This document shows, piece after piece, positions 10,701 to 21,590 of a stretch of 64,000 nt of DNA; within the stretch, counting starts at the first letter, position 1; each line of letters starts with the position of its first letter. This DNA comes from Salvator merianae (taxonomy: Eukaryota; Chordata; Lepidosauria; Squamata; Teiidae): NCBI GenBank assembly GCA_003586115.2, contig QVOM02000049.1, forward strand, positions 16,125,470-16,189,469. The letters run 5' to 3'. Under the pieces are notes generated by a model, which saw nothing but the letters and a program-made list of their open reading frames with translations, did not search any database and was not told the DNA's origin. The translations under genes and the position numbers were made by a program.

Positions 10701-11058
10701 GTGATAACACCAAAGAGAACAAAATGGAATGTGTCTGTGGCACCGTGACACATCAGCAGTCAAATTATGAATCCAACTCTTTCTCTCCCAATTCTATGCA
10801 CGGGAAAGGCGGATGACACAAGCGAACTCTGATGGACTGTGTCAAACAGTTTTACACTGAATGGCTCTTATATGCAGTATGCAAAATTAACCAACTTCAT
10901 GTGTACCTTTCATTTGTGGACAAAATTAATGTGTTTTTCTGTTTAAAAATGAGTTACTCTTTGTCACAAGAAGCAACTCCCAAGAGAAACACTATAAAAA
11001 AAAAAAATCAAGTTGATAACACAAAGCAGAACACTTATTTGCAATTGGCACTGTTATT

Positions 11059-11064
11059 TTTATT
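11059..11064 (-). terminator. ATXN1: Polyadenylation signal AATAAA, candidate distal ATXN1 end
   Basis: AATAAA on the - strand (TTTATT on +), in the context CGTACTAATAAAAATAAC. It is the last signal before the sequence loses the character of the UTR, so cleavage is predicted near 11040. A 3'-end read would decide between it and 11154-11159. Confidence 0.5.
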
Positions 11065-11153
11065 AGTACGAGTATACTGAAACAATAAACTTGTACTGGT
11101 ATACAGACAATTTCTTTAAAACAATTTTGTTCAAATTTTGAATCAAACATTGT

Positions 11154-11159
11154 TTTATT
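11154..11159 (-). terminator. ATXN1: Polyadenylation signal AATAAA, proximal alternative
   Basis: A second - strand AATAAA (context TTATAATAAAACAATG) lies about 95 bp before the distal one. It could be used alternatively. The miR-130 site at 11322-11328 lies upstream of both signals and would be included either way. Confidence 0.4.
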
Positions 11160-11321
11160 ATAATAATGAAATAATTTCTACCTAGAAAACCTGCAAGCAC
11201 CATCAAAGAAAGGGACCATAAAATCCAATAAACAGACGCGAGTGTATCCTACAAATAGACACACCACGATTAGAAAATAGAATATGAATTCTTCCATTTT
11301 TATATTTGTTTTAAAAAAGCT

Positions 11322-11328
11322 AGTGCAA
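11322..11328 (-). promoter_or_regulatory. ATXN1: miR-130/301 seed match TTGCACT
   Basis: TTGCACT followed by A (8mer type, 11321-11328) on the transcript strand pairs with the miR-130 seed. miR-130, miR-19 and miR-101 are reported to repress human ATXN1 together, and this site lies in the last few hundred bases of the predicted 3'UTR. Confidence 0.6.
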
Positions 11329-11448
11329 GTACAATATTTTACACTGGAATTACAGAGAGTATGCACGCATATGGAAAAAGTTCTCATCACAACAAAAGCT
11401 CTTACTTATGTCTGTATGCACTTAAAATTTTCTCCGCTTTTCTATAAG

Positions 11449-11455
11449 GTGCAAA
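11449..11455 (-). promoter_or_regulatory. ATXN1: miR-19 seed match TTTGCAC
   Basis: TTTGCAC on the - strand (GTGCAAA on +) is a 7-base match to the miR-19 seed, one of three in this UTR. Confidence 0.55.
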
Positions 11456-13183
11456 ACATTACTCCCTCCCTATTTCTCCTTTTTACTGGCCATGTCAATT
11501 CAATATGACCTCAGTATAAAGCTATGATACCCTTTTCCTAGGCCAACACCAGGCAGGACATTGAAAATGTAATTTTTAAGGAGGGAAGAGCCGAGCATCA
11601 ACACCTACTTGATCATGTGCAACTTTTTTTTTTTTTTAATGAATGTTTCAGATGATTAAAATATTGACAAAATTATTACCAAACTGAATGTAAGAGTTTC
11701 AGTATTGCCTCTATAAATGCAAAAAAAAAGGAACATACTCTGATGTGTTACATAAAATATTTTTTTTTAAATAAAAAGTGCTGGCTGGTGGTTTTGATGT
11801 GAGCAAAATTTGATTTTACATTTTAACAGAGGAATTACTTCAAGAGGAAATGTACAACTTGGGAAATCAAAACCCATATAAGCTAGTAAATGATGATACT
11901 TGTTGTCCAGAGATGACACAACATTTTGAGGCATTTAAAGGACTTAAGACCAGTCTTCTGGAGATCTACTTAAGTACAGAAAACAACTTGCAGGTGAATC
12001 TGAACTAGATCCCACAATCAGCATTTACAAGTATGAAGCTAAATCCTCAATCAAGAAGTCTTATCTCCTACCACCAACTAGTCAGCCTTAAAAAATCATG
12101 CAAAGAACTGGACTGGGGGGATGAATATCTGTATCAACTGTGCTTTTTTGGCTTTTGGTTGTTTATTGGTGATTAATTATTATATGCTGTTACAGATATA
12201 ATAATCTTAAGATGAACTGCACATTTATACATTGAAAGGCTTCTAACTTTCCAAGAATACTCTTGATGGCCAGCATCTCCACTGATGCAAACGGGTGTTA
12301 ACTGGTACTAAATCTGAACACAGGAAAAGTGTATACATGGCAAAGTGACCCATTTCTGAATAGCAAGGGACTGTGATCTGGCTCTCTGTAGTGTCACATA
12401 TCACAGGCGTCAGTGAAACAAGAGTTGCAGTAATCTGATCATAAAGTAGTTCCTGTATCAGTGGGTTAAAGCCAATCATAAACAATGTGCCAAGTAACTG
12501 CCTAATGTATGGCTGGGGAAGGAGGGAACAAGAGCTTTAATCAAGCAAAATAAAATGAACAAAAGCAACCTCGAGAGAAGCCTCCGATTGACCTCAATGG
12601 AAGACTCGAGTCTTTTCTGGTAACGACAAGAACTACAGAGTTTCATATGCAAACTCTTGCAGAAATACTACGCATTGCCCAAATACACATCATTTTATTG
12701 TGTGAGAGGCCATCTTTTTGCACCTGAAGGGATAATTTTAGTATAGAATTATATCCCTCTTTTATTGAATGCAATAACTGTTATTTAGATGAATATTACT
12801 GAACGCAAGGGACAAAGGGAGAAGGATTCACAACTCCCCTCACTTTAAAGGCTTCGTACTCCAAACGAATTTTGGACTCCTCCTCCAGAAATACTTGTAT
12901 TCCTCAATTTTTGGTGTGGCAGCAATACATGTTTTCAAAACAAAACGAAAACTTCAAAACCTTTGCACAACTGTTAAAATAGTTCAAATTATGTCTTAGT
13001 ACCTCCAGGCATAAAGAAGGTGTGTATGCTTTGTGAGGGGAGAAGTTGCAAAACAGGAATAAAAATGCAGTTTCTTATTTTTCCTTTATTGGCGTGAGAA
13101 CCCCTTTTAAACACTTCTTGTTCCGTAGTAAATTCTTTGGGTTCCAGAAAGAAAGAAAAGAAAAAGAGAGAGAGAGAACAGGA

Positions 13184-13191
13184 AGTGCAAA
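13184..13191 (-). promoter_or_regulatory. ATXN1: Overlapping miR-19 and miR-130 seed matches
   Basis: TTTGCACT on the - strand contains both TTTGCAC (miR-19) and TTGCACT (miR-130). The two seeds differ by a one-base shift, so one site could be bound by either family. Confidence 0.55.
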
Positions 13192-13413
13192 AAAATATCA
13201 TCCTAAAAGGAATAAAGACATAACAATCTAGTTCCAAATTTAAACAGAAGTAAACTGTAATATAATGGTGAACCATTCTCCCCTGCCCCAGCTATAGTAT
13301 TCATGTAATACAAACAGAAATGAAAGCATAGTTGTCTTTGAAAAAACCTGTTAATTAGCCATTCTTTCCAGCCTGAACCAATACAATCAGATTATCTAGA
13401 TGTGAGAGTTTGC

Positions 13414-13421
13414 TATATACA
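13414..13421 (-). promoter_or_regulatory. ATXN1: Pumilio response element TGTATATA
   Basis: TGTATATA on the transcript strand matches the PUM consensus UGUANAUA exactly. PUM1 binding to the ATXN1 3'UTR is known to lower ataxin-1 in mammals, and this is a good candidate for the conserved site. Confidence 0.6.
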
Positions 13422-16400
13422 AAAAACATGTAACTTTCACCCTTTCTCGGCTTTTGTACTTTTATTTCATTTTTACAAACAACACACGATTTCAACATAT
13501 CCATTGCTTTTAAAACACTGAATGAATCATTCCAACATTCATGTTTCTTTTGTGCAATTTTTTTTTTAAAAAAAACGTTACCTGTACTCTTCTCAATGTG
13601 AGTGCTTCAAAAAAGTTTGTTTAAGCTTCTCATCAAATTAGGTTCACATAAAAAAATATTCCCACAAGTTATAGTGCTACAAGTAAAGATCCTATCGGAA
13701 AGGTAACACGTCAGAAGCGAGGTCGTCTATGTAAAAGAAACTGAACTCTGGAGTAGAAGTGTGCAATCTTTTTGGAATTTCCCTATCAACAGAAAAACAC
13801 AATACTGCTCTTGGAAACTACATAGGAGATAAACAGAATACTCCTGTGGTCTTAAAAACAAACAGTCACAATCTTGGACACTATTAATTTATTTTGTCGT
13901 CAGGAATTGTCAAGGTTATGAACATTAAAAAAAAAAAGCAAAGCACTAAGTACATTCTGCTTTAAACAGACATATATAACAATTTCCCTTTATTTTCACA
14001 CAATCACAGTGTCCATTCTAAAGCTGGACAACACTGTATCTGTAGTGATGTGGGGAAAACAATGCAGGTCACATATTGCTAACAGAGTTCATTTGATAGC
14101 AGATGTCACACGAAAGGGCCCTATTTTCTTAAAGCGGTTAAAAATAAGGGGCTGGATCCAAAGGATTGTGAGCAGAAGGAAAAGAGCCACCAGTTCCCAT
14201 GTGCAAGCGCCAACAGAGCGGTTTGTTATGAGGTTATAAGGTAGGTGCTGTAATTATCTGCACGTTTTTGCTTGCACAAGAGGTGAGAAACTGCCCTTTT
14301 GTGCACGAAAGCCAACTTCTATGGACAGAAGGGCATTTGAGGGTTTCAATCCATGGACTGATGCCACAAAGATGAAAGCGTAATTCCAGGCAGCAAGTAG
14401 TGAGTACCTCCTCAGGTGCAGTCCTTAGGATGGCTTCACCATCCCGTTACTTGTGCTGCCAGAATCACATGATGGCCGTCTTGACTGCTTTCTCGTAACT
14501 GCTGGACTACTTGTGAATACGCCCACAGTACATAAACCTGGCTACACCCATTCCCTTCTGCATTCCGAAATTCTGGTGAGAATCGTGCTGCTTAAAATGT
14601 TGCCGCTGAGAAGCCACAGGCCCAGACACACCACATCAAAATTAGAGTGAGCGACAACACCTCAAATAACCGATGCAAGAAAGCACTCCACATTATTTGA
14701 GCTCCAACGCCGCAAAGGAAATGAAATATGCATAGCCTTTCAATAAGACTAAAGCACAGTCATTGAAAGGACCTATCAAAGCGTAGCTCTGATCCTCTGA
14801 GGCGTACATTTCAAGCAGACGTAAGCTCATGCGTTCAAGGAAAGAGAGCCTTTTCATCTTTAAGATATTTGAGGGGACCAGGACTACACTCCGAAGGTCC
14901 ACAAAGTGTGGCAGTTCAGTCGCCTGGATAGATATGGCATCTCTCCATCTTTTAAACCTACCCCAAAGTAAGATGAAAAATATCCCTCAAAACAGCTCTC
15001 TTATTTCCTAGCCAAATAGCATCATTGCTGTGGGGTTTTCATCTCCCTTTCCCTGGGAACGAACGAAAGGAAAACAAGCCGATGTGCACAGAGCAATTTT
15101 TCCACAGTCAAAAGCCACTGATCTCATTGGACCTTCTGCTTTGTAATGCGATAAATCTGGGAGGTGAATCCATGACCATGCAGGAAATCGAAACATCTCC
15201 TGGGAATTGAACATCCCTACTCCAGAGCAGTGAAAGTGCTCCTTCTGGCCACATCAGTGTACCACACATACGCCAGCCCCATCCCTGAGTAAGAGGTGTG
15301 TGAAAGGTTTCTAAATGTTCCTGGATTTAAGAAAATAAGAGTAATGATGTCACTTCCTGGTTCAAAACCCCCTTCCCCAACAAAGTTGATGCCAGGATTA
15401 AAACAGAAGGAAAACCTATGCATTTTTTTCCCCAGAGAAGTGAGGGAGGAAAGGTAGAAGGAAAGACAGATGAATGGAAGGAAATTTAAAAATGGCATAG
15501 ATTAGTCCAGGTTTAACTTTCAGGACATGAGGTAAGTGACATCTCACTCTGAAAGCCACCTCAGGCGGCCCAGGCAAACTGAAATGATGTCCAAGTTAAA
15601 CACGATAAGGAACAGTCATTTTATATATAGATATAGATAAATTTAATTAGAAAGTCCTATAAAGAGGTTCTGGTTTGTTTTCTTTTTCTTTGCCCTGACT
15701 AATTTTATTGGTGATTGTATGCATTTCACTGTAAACTAAAATAAGTTGGGTACAAACAAGAAAGGGGGGAAACTGGTGTCAGTTAATATTGCCATCTGGA
15801 CAATTATATTGAGGCCTCTTAGAAGGAAATTAATATTAAAACATTCTTTACATTTGTCAACTGTCATTGAATCGATGAGTGGGAAGGGAGTGATTCTGTG
15901 AAACAGTGTATACAGGAGGAGTCCCATGAACATGAGCAGGTTTGAAATATTTCACTTGAAATTAGGTGCCAAGAAAAAGGAGGCACTTAGAAGCCCAGGG
16001 TAATTTTGAATCCAATTAATAAGGGCAAAGGACTCACCAGATCAGGCTTCAAAGGGATCGGAACTCACTTTTACTCATTCTAGGAGATGCAGAAGATAAA
16101 GGTCATAAAACAAGCCCACAAATTGTCAGCACACTACCACAATTCAAAAACGTGATATGATCTGAGGACAAAACAGCCCAACATGAGTTTCTGGCAGTCC
16201 CAGGCAACTGTGACAGGGGACATTCTGCTCTTCTGCAAAGGGTTAGATTTCACCCACATTTCATGTAACACTCCCACTTCTAAGTGGAATTTAGAGATCA
16301 TTACAGGATAAGATAAACTAGGATGCTCATACCACTGTAGGTGACTTCTTGGACGCGTTTAAGAGTGCCCAGTGTTGACTTAGCACTTTAATTCACAGAA

Positions 16401-16687
16401 TCGCTCCCTCTCTAGGGCCATCCTCCCCATTGTGAAAAGGACGATTATTTAGCTTTTTCCATGCATGCCTTCCCCCTTTAAATGCAGCGGTCAGGAGGGG
16501 TAGAGAAAGAGCGCTGCCCAGCTCTTGCTCCACATGTGCCCAATGCATTGACCCTAGCACAGACTGTGGGAAATGTGAGAATCTAGGTTAAAACACACAG
16601 AAGGGGGGGGCACTAGGGACAGGGAAGGATGTCTAGCTATCACCATGTGGGTGTATCTAAATTGGCACAAAAAATATTGCACATGCT

Positions 16688-16804
16688 AGGGAGGGAGGGA
16701 GGGAGGAAGAAAAGAAAAGAAAAGAAAAGAAAAGAAAAGAAAAGAAAAGAAAAGAAAAGAAAAGAAAAGAAAAGAAAAGAAAAGAAAAGAAAAGAAAAGA
16801 AAGA
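16688..16804. repeat. (GGGA)n then (AAAAG)n microsatellite
   Basis: About five GGGA units are followed by about nineteen nearly perfect AAAAG units. On the ATXN1 transcript strand this becomes a polypyrimidine (CTTTT)n tract followed by (TCCC)n, about 3.8 kb after the stop codon. The frames of basic or Phe/Leu repeats seen across it are artefacts of the repeat. Confidence 0.97.
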
Positions 16805-17825
16805 AATGCCAAAGCCCAATATGGGGGAATGATGTTTGGAAGGAAGCAACAATTTTAGGATTCTAAGTCTGCGAAGACAAGCAGAGAACAAGTACATTCC
16901 TATTGCTCCAACCTTTGTTATTATTATTATTTTATTATTCTTAGTCTTATTTTATTATTAACAACATTTACTTTTAAACTTGTTAGTGTTAGTTGTATAG
17001 ATACGGTCAGTTTCATTATCCCTGCTTCCTTATGTGTGTGATGCTTTCCAAATTAAGGTGAGAATAGTGGTACTGATGGAACAAACTAGAAAATTCTGCC
17101 CTATGTCTTTTAGTCTTTCCATCAGATGTTGAAATGAAAACAAAAAACAAAACAAAACAAAAAAGAGCCAAAGTAAAACTCCAATAAACAATAAATTGAA
17201 AGTGCCCTGAGCAGAGTTTATGGAAGATTAAGCAAGTTCTCTGAGCAGAAATGTTGAAAAAATAAAACATTACAGCACTAAATAAGCAGTGTGATTGTGA
17301 GGAGAAACCTGCTCAGCTATTTGGTAAATTACTGAGAGGTTGTCATAACAATTCAAGATAGATTTCAAGCTATTTAAAACTTAAAACACATTTTTGGTGC
17401 ACCCCAGAAAATGGTACAAACGTGATTAGTTCTGGCGTGAGCTAAGGTTCAAGTAACAAACAAAGAGACACGAGAATTAAATGGAAGGGTAAGATGGGAA
17501 TTATTTTTCTTTTTCATAATGTATTTAGGCAAGTGGAGGAAGGAATGACCCTTTGGAGGAATTCGTTCATTTTAGGTTCCATTTTCATTTCTACAATTTA
17601 GCCTCTTGATCGGAAAAGGGCTTCAAATTCACAGAGACCTAAAGCAGGTAGCACTACCATGTTCAGAGTGAAATAATCAAACTCTTGCCAGGCAAGACTC
17701 AGCTAAACAATGTTTGACCCTGCTGCAGCTTACCTTTCACCTGAGTAGCAGGGATGTACAAACAGATCTTTTCTGCTTCTTCCACTTCCCGGCTGGGGTC
17801 ACCTTAAGAACAGGGGCTGCCCCTA

Positions 17826-17970
17826 AGCACCTTTCTGCACTGGGCCTTATTCTGAGTTATATCCCAGAATAGGGACCTGCCCCCGGCCTGCCGTAGTCTT
17901 CACTAGCACACAGACGGCAGGTGCCTATTTCAGGATATAATTCAGAATAAGGCCCAGTGCAGAAAGGGCC
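17826..17970. mobile_element. Palindromic MITE inside the ATXN1 3'UTR
   Basis: The left arm (from CACCTTTCTGCACTGGGCC) and the right arm (to GGCCCAGTGCAGAAAGGGCC) are complementary over about 54 bp with few mismatches, leaving a loop of about 35 bp. A related element lies at 62321-62502. If transcribed in the ATXN1 3'UTR it would fold into a long hairpin. The superfamily is not clear from the ends. Confidence 0.75.
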
Positions 17971-18326
17971 TAATGCAAGCGGAAGATAAAGGAGAAGAAA
18001 TCAGGGTAAGAAACTTCTGTTTTACACAGGCAAGATGTCCAAGCTACAGCCTTGCTTGCCCTGGATTCGGATTGCGCCCACGAATAACTGCAAGCAGGGA
18101 AAGAAGAACATTCATGCCAGCTGCACACTTTCAATAAACTGCACTGCATCCGGAAATACGTGGGAAAAGAACAGAGTTGTGTGTTACCATCTACTAGCAA
18201 CCCTTGCAAGTTTTGTGCCAGCACAGACGCTATCAAGCTCTTGTGCCATTTTCACACGCGACACTAAATCTACACCTGGAGTTCTGCTGTAATGCTTATG
18301 GCAAATGTGAACACTGCTAACACAGA

Positions 18327-18334
18327 TATATACA
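18327..18334 (-). promoter_or_regulatory. ATXN1: Second Pumilio response element TGTATATA
   Basis: A second exact TGTATATA lies on the transcript strand, about 4.9 kb upstream of the other one in the UTR. It is close to a MITE, so it may be lineage-specific. Confidence 0.45.
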
Positions 18335-19102
18335 CCAGTGAGGCCACTGGGTTCACATTTTAGGCCAATTCCAGGAGAACTCAAAACAAAGTCTCATGTG
18401 TGAAAATGTCCAGAACGTCTCATCAGGAGATGCTAATTATAATGCTCTGGAAATTTTAGTCATTTGGACCTGAAACTAGACTGTGTATTTATTATTGTGA
18501 ATTTTTTTTCACAGGCTGGTATTGTTACATCATTCATCTGCAAGTAGTCACTAGGGCTTTAATGTGGCTACTAGTCAGAAACCGGTTTCAACCGGGAAGC
18601 CACAGAATCAGCAGGCATTAGGATCTCTGGATCCACTCTTAATTTGGTTTCAGATTTCTGGGAACAGTAATAACACCATCAACAACAGAGCTTCACTGGG
18701 TAAACTTTCTACCCATTGTCTTGTTTTGTACCAAACGTTGACACTTACGTTGTACTACTACTGGAAAAGAAATAACAAAGAATAATATTCACAATAATAA
18801 AATAATAAAGGATTAAAATTAAAACAAACAAAACTAAACTTGCTTCTGTGTCAAAATGCCTTATGGAAACTCAGTGAATTTGAAGTGAAATTCTCAGAGT
18901 CTGTCCTGGTTCAGGGTGACAGATACGGTAGAAAGAAAACAAAAAGATCGAAAGGAAACCTAACCCTACAAAAACGGCCTAATGCTTAGGCAGATTAGTA
19001 AGTAACTGCTACATTTGTTTAAGCATTTTCAATCCCTCTCCCTTCCCCAAAAATTATTAAGTAAAAACTGCAGGAATATCACACAAAATGATAAACTTAA
19101 GA

Positions 19103-19110
19103 TGTGCAAA
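19103..19110 (-). promoter_or_regulatory. ATXN1: miR-19 8mer match TTTGCACA
   Basis: TTTGCACA on the - strand is a full 8mer match to miR-19. It is the strongest of the three miR-19 sites and the nearest to the stop codon. Confidence 0.6.
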
Positions 19111-19473
19111 TTGCAAGATTCTTTAAAGTCCATCTTTTTTCAAAAAACACTGGACGATAATGAACTTTTCTTCTCTTTCTTTTATACTTTCTCTTATTCT
19201 TTTATTATCTGTCAGCTTGTATATGCCTTTAACTCTTTCACAAGCATTAAAGTTTTAAAAGTGCTTCCTATTAAGTTGCCCCTGTGGACAATGACTGTCA
19301 CATACCAGTTCATATTTCACATTCAAACCTTTGAAACCACATGAAAAACTTTCAGCATCTTGCTTGTGAAAAACCTCTACACAGTTGGCATGTAGTTAAC
19401 AGTGTTGAAGAGATCAATTTTCTTTTCTGTTTCTTTTCTCTTTCCTCTCTCATTGATGAGATTAAAGCAAGAT

Positions 19474-19480
19474 ACAGTAC
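19474..19480 (-). promoter_or_regulatory. ATXN1: miR-101 seed match GTACTGT
   Basis: GTACTGT on the transcript strand pairs with the miR-101 seed. It is about 1.1 kb after the stop codon. Confidence 0.55.
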
Positions 19481-20520
19481 TTGTTGAGTGTTAAGCCAGG
19501 ATGCTCAGCAACAAAAGTGTGAACAGCATTTTAAGTGCTTAAAGACATTCTAGGTTCATCTTCAACATCCACTTCCTTGTGTCACACTGAAATTTGGAAA
19601 AAGTGACACTAGTTGTCCATAGTCAGAAACTAAAAAAAACAGTAATAGAGTTAAAGACAAAGATTAGCAACCTAAATGCAAACAACTTCACGTTCTCTCT
19701 CCCAAAGGGGCAGTGCACCTTTTCCCTCAGGGAAGCAAATGCCGGGGGTGGAACTCGGCAGACGGCTTAAAAAACCCGTGCAGGACAGAAAAAAGCGTGA
19801 GCAGGATGCTTCCCATAGTATGAAGCTTGCTGCGCGGGTGGCAACAACAGCATCCTACTTCAAAGAAATTCCTAGCATTAGTAAAGCAAGAAATCAGTCG
19901 AGATAACTGTACTTGCAAACGGATAGGAAATCTCTATGTGGCAGTCTCGGAATTTTTTTTTAAAAAAAATAGTGCAGTCAGCCCTCCATTGTGGGACAGA
20001 GGATAGGGCTGGGGGGGGGCACACAGGAGTGGGGGGGGCAGGAGGAACTTGAGTGGTAAAATATGTGGCGAACTTTGGACAATGGTTAAAAATGGTGGTT
20101 TTACTGTGCAAAGCCTTAGCGACGGATTGCTTTTCTGTGACTGCCTCTTGACCGAAATCACAACAGCTGATCATCAAGAGAAGGACCGAATTGCGTGGTT
20201 GCAGCCTCCCACTGAATCGTCCACAGCTCCCTTTCCACCACCCTGCCAATTACAGGTAAGGTTACTTCTGCTTGAAGTGTTGGCGGGGAGGGAGGAGGAG
20301 GAGCCATGAAGGAGCCATGACAACCACATTTGCTTCCACAAAGGGCGGGGGTGAAGCAGGTACTGCCCCTTTCTGTAGCTCCCGATAAAAATAATCGCTT
20401 CGGGGGGAGGGGAAGTATGCACCGGTCTCTTGCGTAATGCCAGCTGCAACTATAACAACAAGGTTATAACATAAACCTAAAATAAGATGATAACATGTAA
20501 ATACTGGGTTATTTTAGCCT

Positions 20521-20527
20521 ACAGTAC
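20521..20527 (-). promoter_or_regulatory. ATXN1: miR-101 seed match GTACTGT close to the stop codon
   Basis: The same heptamer lies about 57 bases after the stop codon. Sites very close to a stop can be functional, but a chance match is possible. Confidence 0.4.
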
Positions 20528-20583
20528 AGTAATTTGGATAAAAATGACAAGGGATAGCCTAATTTCCTTTCCCTAAACAGACT

Positions 20584-21114
20584 TCACTTGCCTACATTAG
20601 ATCGCCCTTCAATGCAAATTTTAACCTCCTGAGGAATAAAAGAAGGTTTGGGAAGAGTCAACGGCGGCTCCTCTTCTGACTTCTCTAATTTCCGCGTTTC
20701 AGGAGCAGACCACCTCCTTTTCCTTGTTGTCGTGGGCTTGCTGGGTTCTGACTTGGAAAGCAGAGATGCTGCTGGCAATCCTATTTTGTCTGGAAACTTC
20801 AGTTCGCCATTCTCAGGTGACACCTTCGCACTTCCTTGGTCAATCCCGTTCTCCTGCTCTGCATACCTATGCCTACCACCAGTTAGACTGTCATTCTTAG
20901 AGTGCTTCAGCAAGATGCCAGCTGAGTCCATGGCCTGGCCCTTTTTAACGGAGCCGTTCTTCAGATTCTTGAGCGTCAGTGATATGCAGACATCCCCGAC
21001 CGAGAGTTTGGAACATGGCAAATCAAAGAGCTGGCTTGTTCGCTCGGGGCAGCACGATGACCAACCTTGTCCAAATACAAAAAAAGGATATTCTACCCAG
21101 ACTTCAACACTGAC
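20584..21114 (-). CDS. ATXN1: Ataxin-1, terminal coding exon: second half of AXH domain, NLS, C terminus
   Basis: The exon encodes 176 residues, from VSVEVWVEYPFFVFGQGWSS to EGRSNVGK and TGA at 20584-20586. The acceptor AG is at 21115-21116, after a pyrimidine tract, and the frame joins in phase 0 to the exon at 35621-37504. Residues 629-679 of the joined protein complete the AXH domain, the fold used for dimerisation, RNA binding and partner binding such as Capicua. RKRRW at 759-763 is the nuclear localisation signal. The Ser at 764 in RKRRWSAPE is the equivalent of human Ser776, whose phosphorylation creates the 14-3-3 site, and the same short segment is the U2AF65-binding motif. All of these are intact. 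The C-terminal EVKICIEGRSNVGK is fully conserved in type. Ataxin-1 is a nuclear co-repressor. Confidence 0.97.
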   Translation of the reverse strand, partial: VSVEVWVEYPFFVFGQGWSSCCPERTSQLFDLPCSKLSVGDVCISLTLKNLKNGSVKKGQAMDSAGILLKHSKNDSLTGGRHRYAEQENGIDQGSAKVSPENGELKFPDKIGLPAASLLSKSEPSKPTTTRKRRWSAPETRKLEKSEEEPPLTLPKPSFIPQEVKICIEGRSNVGK

Positions 21115-21221
21115 CTGCAAGGGGAGAAGAAATCACGAGGTAGGGGAAGGAGAGAGAGAAGGAATGACAATTAATCTGAATTGGAAGCGGTACTTTTGCT
21201 GGCGATAGCTGAACTATCAGA

Positions 21222-21590
21222 ATTAGGGAAGTGCACAAATGAAATTCAGGTGTTCATTTCACCATCAAAGCAAAAACCCATTTTTTTTTTTGCTTCATCA
21301 GCGAATTGTAACATTGAAAAAAACCCACTTTTTCATATTCGCTTTTGCCCTTTTTGCAGATGAACATAACTGTTTTTCCCATTCAAAAAGCCCTTTTCAT
21401 GGGCAGAAACGCAGCGAAAACACGAGCATTCGATCAATTTTTTTCAGTTTCACAAGCAGGAGACCAGTTCGATTTGACTGAATTTTCGAAGTGCGAAAGA
21501 CTGCATTTTCATTTTGATGCAAATATCCACGAATGTGAAATACTCAATTGAATTTGCATACGCAAATCAAATTTTGCACATCGCCAGTCA
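21222..21590. mobile_element. Non-autonomous MITE, same family as 58685-59055
   Basis: The stretch starts near ATTAGGGAAGTGCACAAAT and ends near ATTTTGCACATCGCC, a decayed version of the AGGGATGTGCA type of end. Inside, CCCATTCAAAAAGCCC and CATGGGCAGAAACG resemble, in inverted orientation, blocks in the element at 58685-59055, and the chance translations of both copies end in VRFD. This shows shared ancestry of the DNA, not a gene. Confidence 0.5.

Larger units (their letters stand above)
7031..11039. other. Intergenic gap between GMPR and the ATXN1 3' end
   Basis: No gene is recognised here. Named elements inside it are a tRNA-derived SINE near 8355-8550, a half copy of a hAT MITE at 8995-9079 and a complete hAT MITE at 10518-10700. 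The remaining parts (7031-8210, 9080-10509 and 10709-11039) show only short frames without resemblance to proteins. With the L2 copy included, the space between the two predicted transcript ends is under 6 kb. Confidence 0.6.
11040..20583 (-). other. ATXN1: ATXN1 3' untranslated region (predicted extent)
   Basis: Mammalian ATXN1 has an unusually long 3'UTR of about 7 kb in the terminal exon. On the - strand below the stop codon, this A/T-rich stretch has no protein frame but carries sites known to control ATXN1: three miR-19 seed matches, two miR-101 matches, two miR-130 matches and two Pumilio elements. These are spread from 20527 down to 11322, which supports a single 3'UTR of about 9.5 kb. 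The greater length is partly explained by a pentanucleotide microsatellite (16688-16804) and a MITE hairpin (17826-17970). The end near 11040 rests on AATAAA hexamers and is approximate. Confidence 0.7.

Noticed and set aside
16629..16832. Lys/Arg/Glu-repeat frame and its Phe/Leu antisense
   Set aside because: Both come from the AAAAG microsatellite.
20648..21208. 186-codon + strand frame across the ATXN1 terminal exon
   Set aside because: It is antisense to strongly conserved AXH and NLS coding sequence and resembles no protein. It is a shadow frame.
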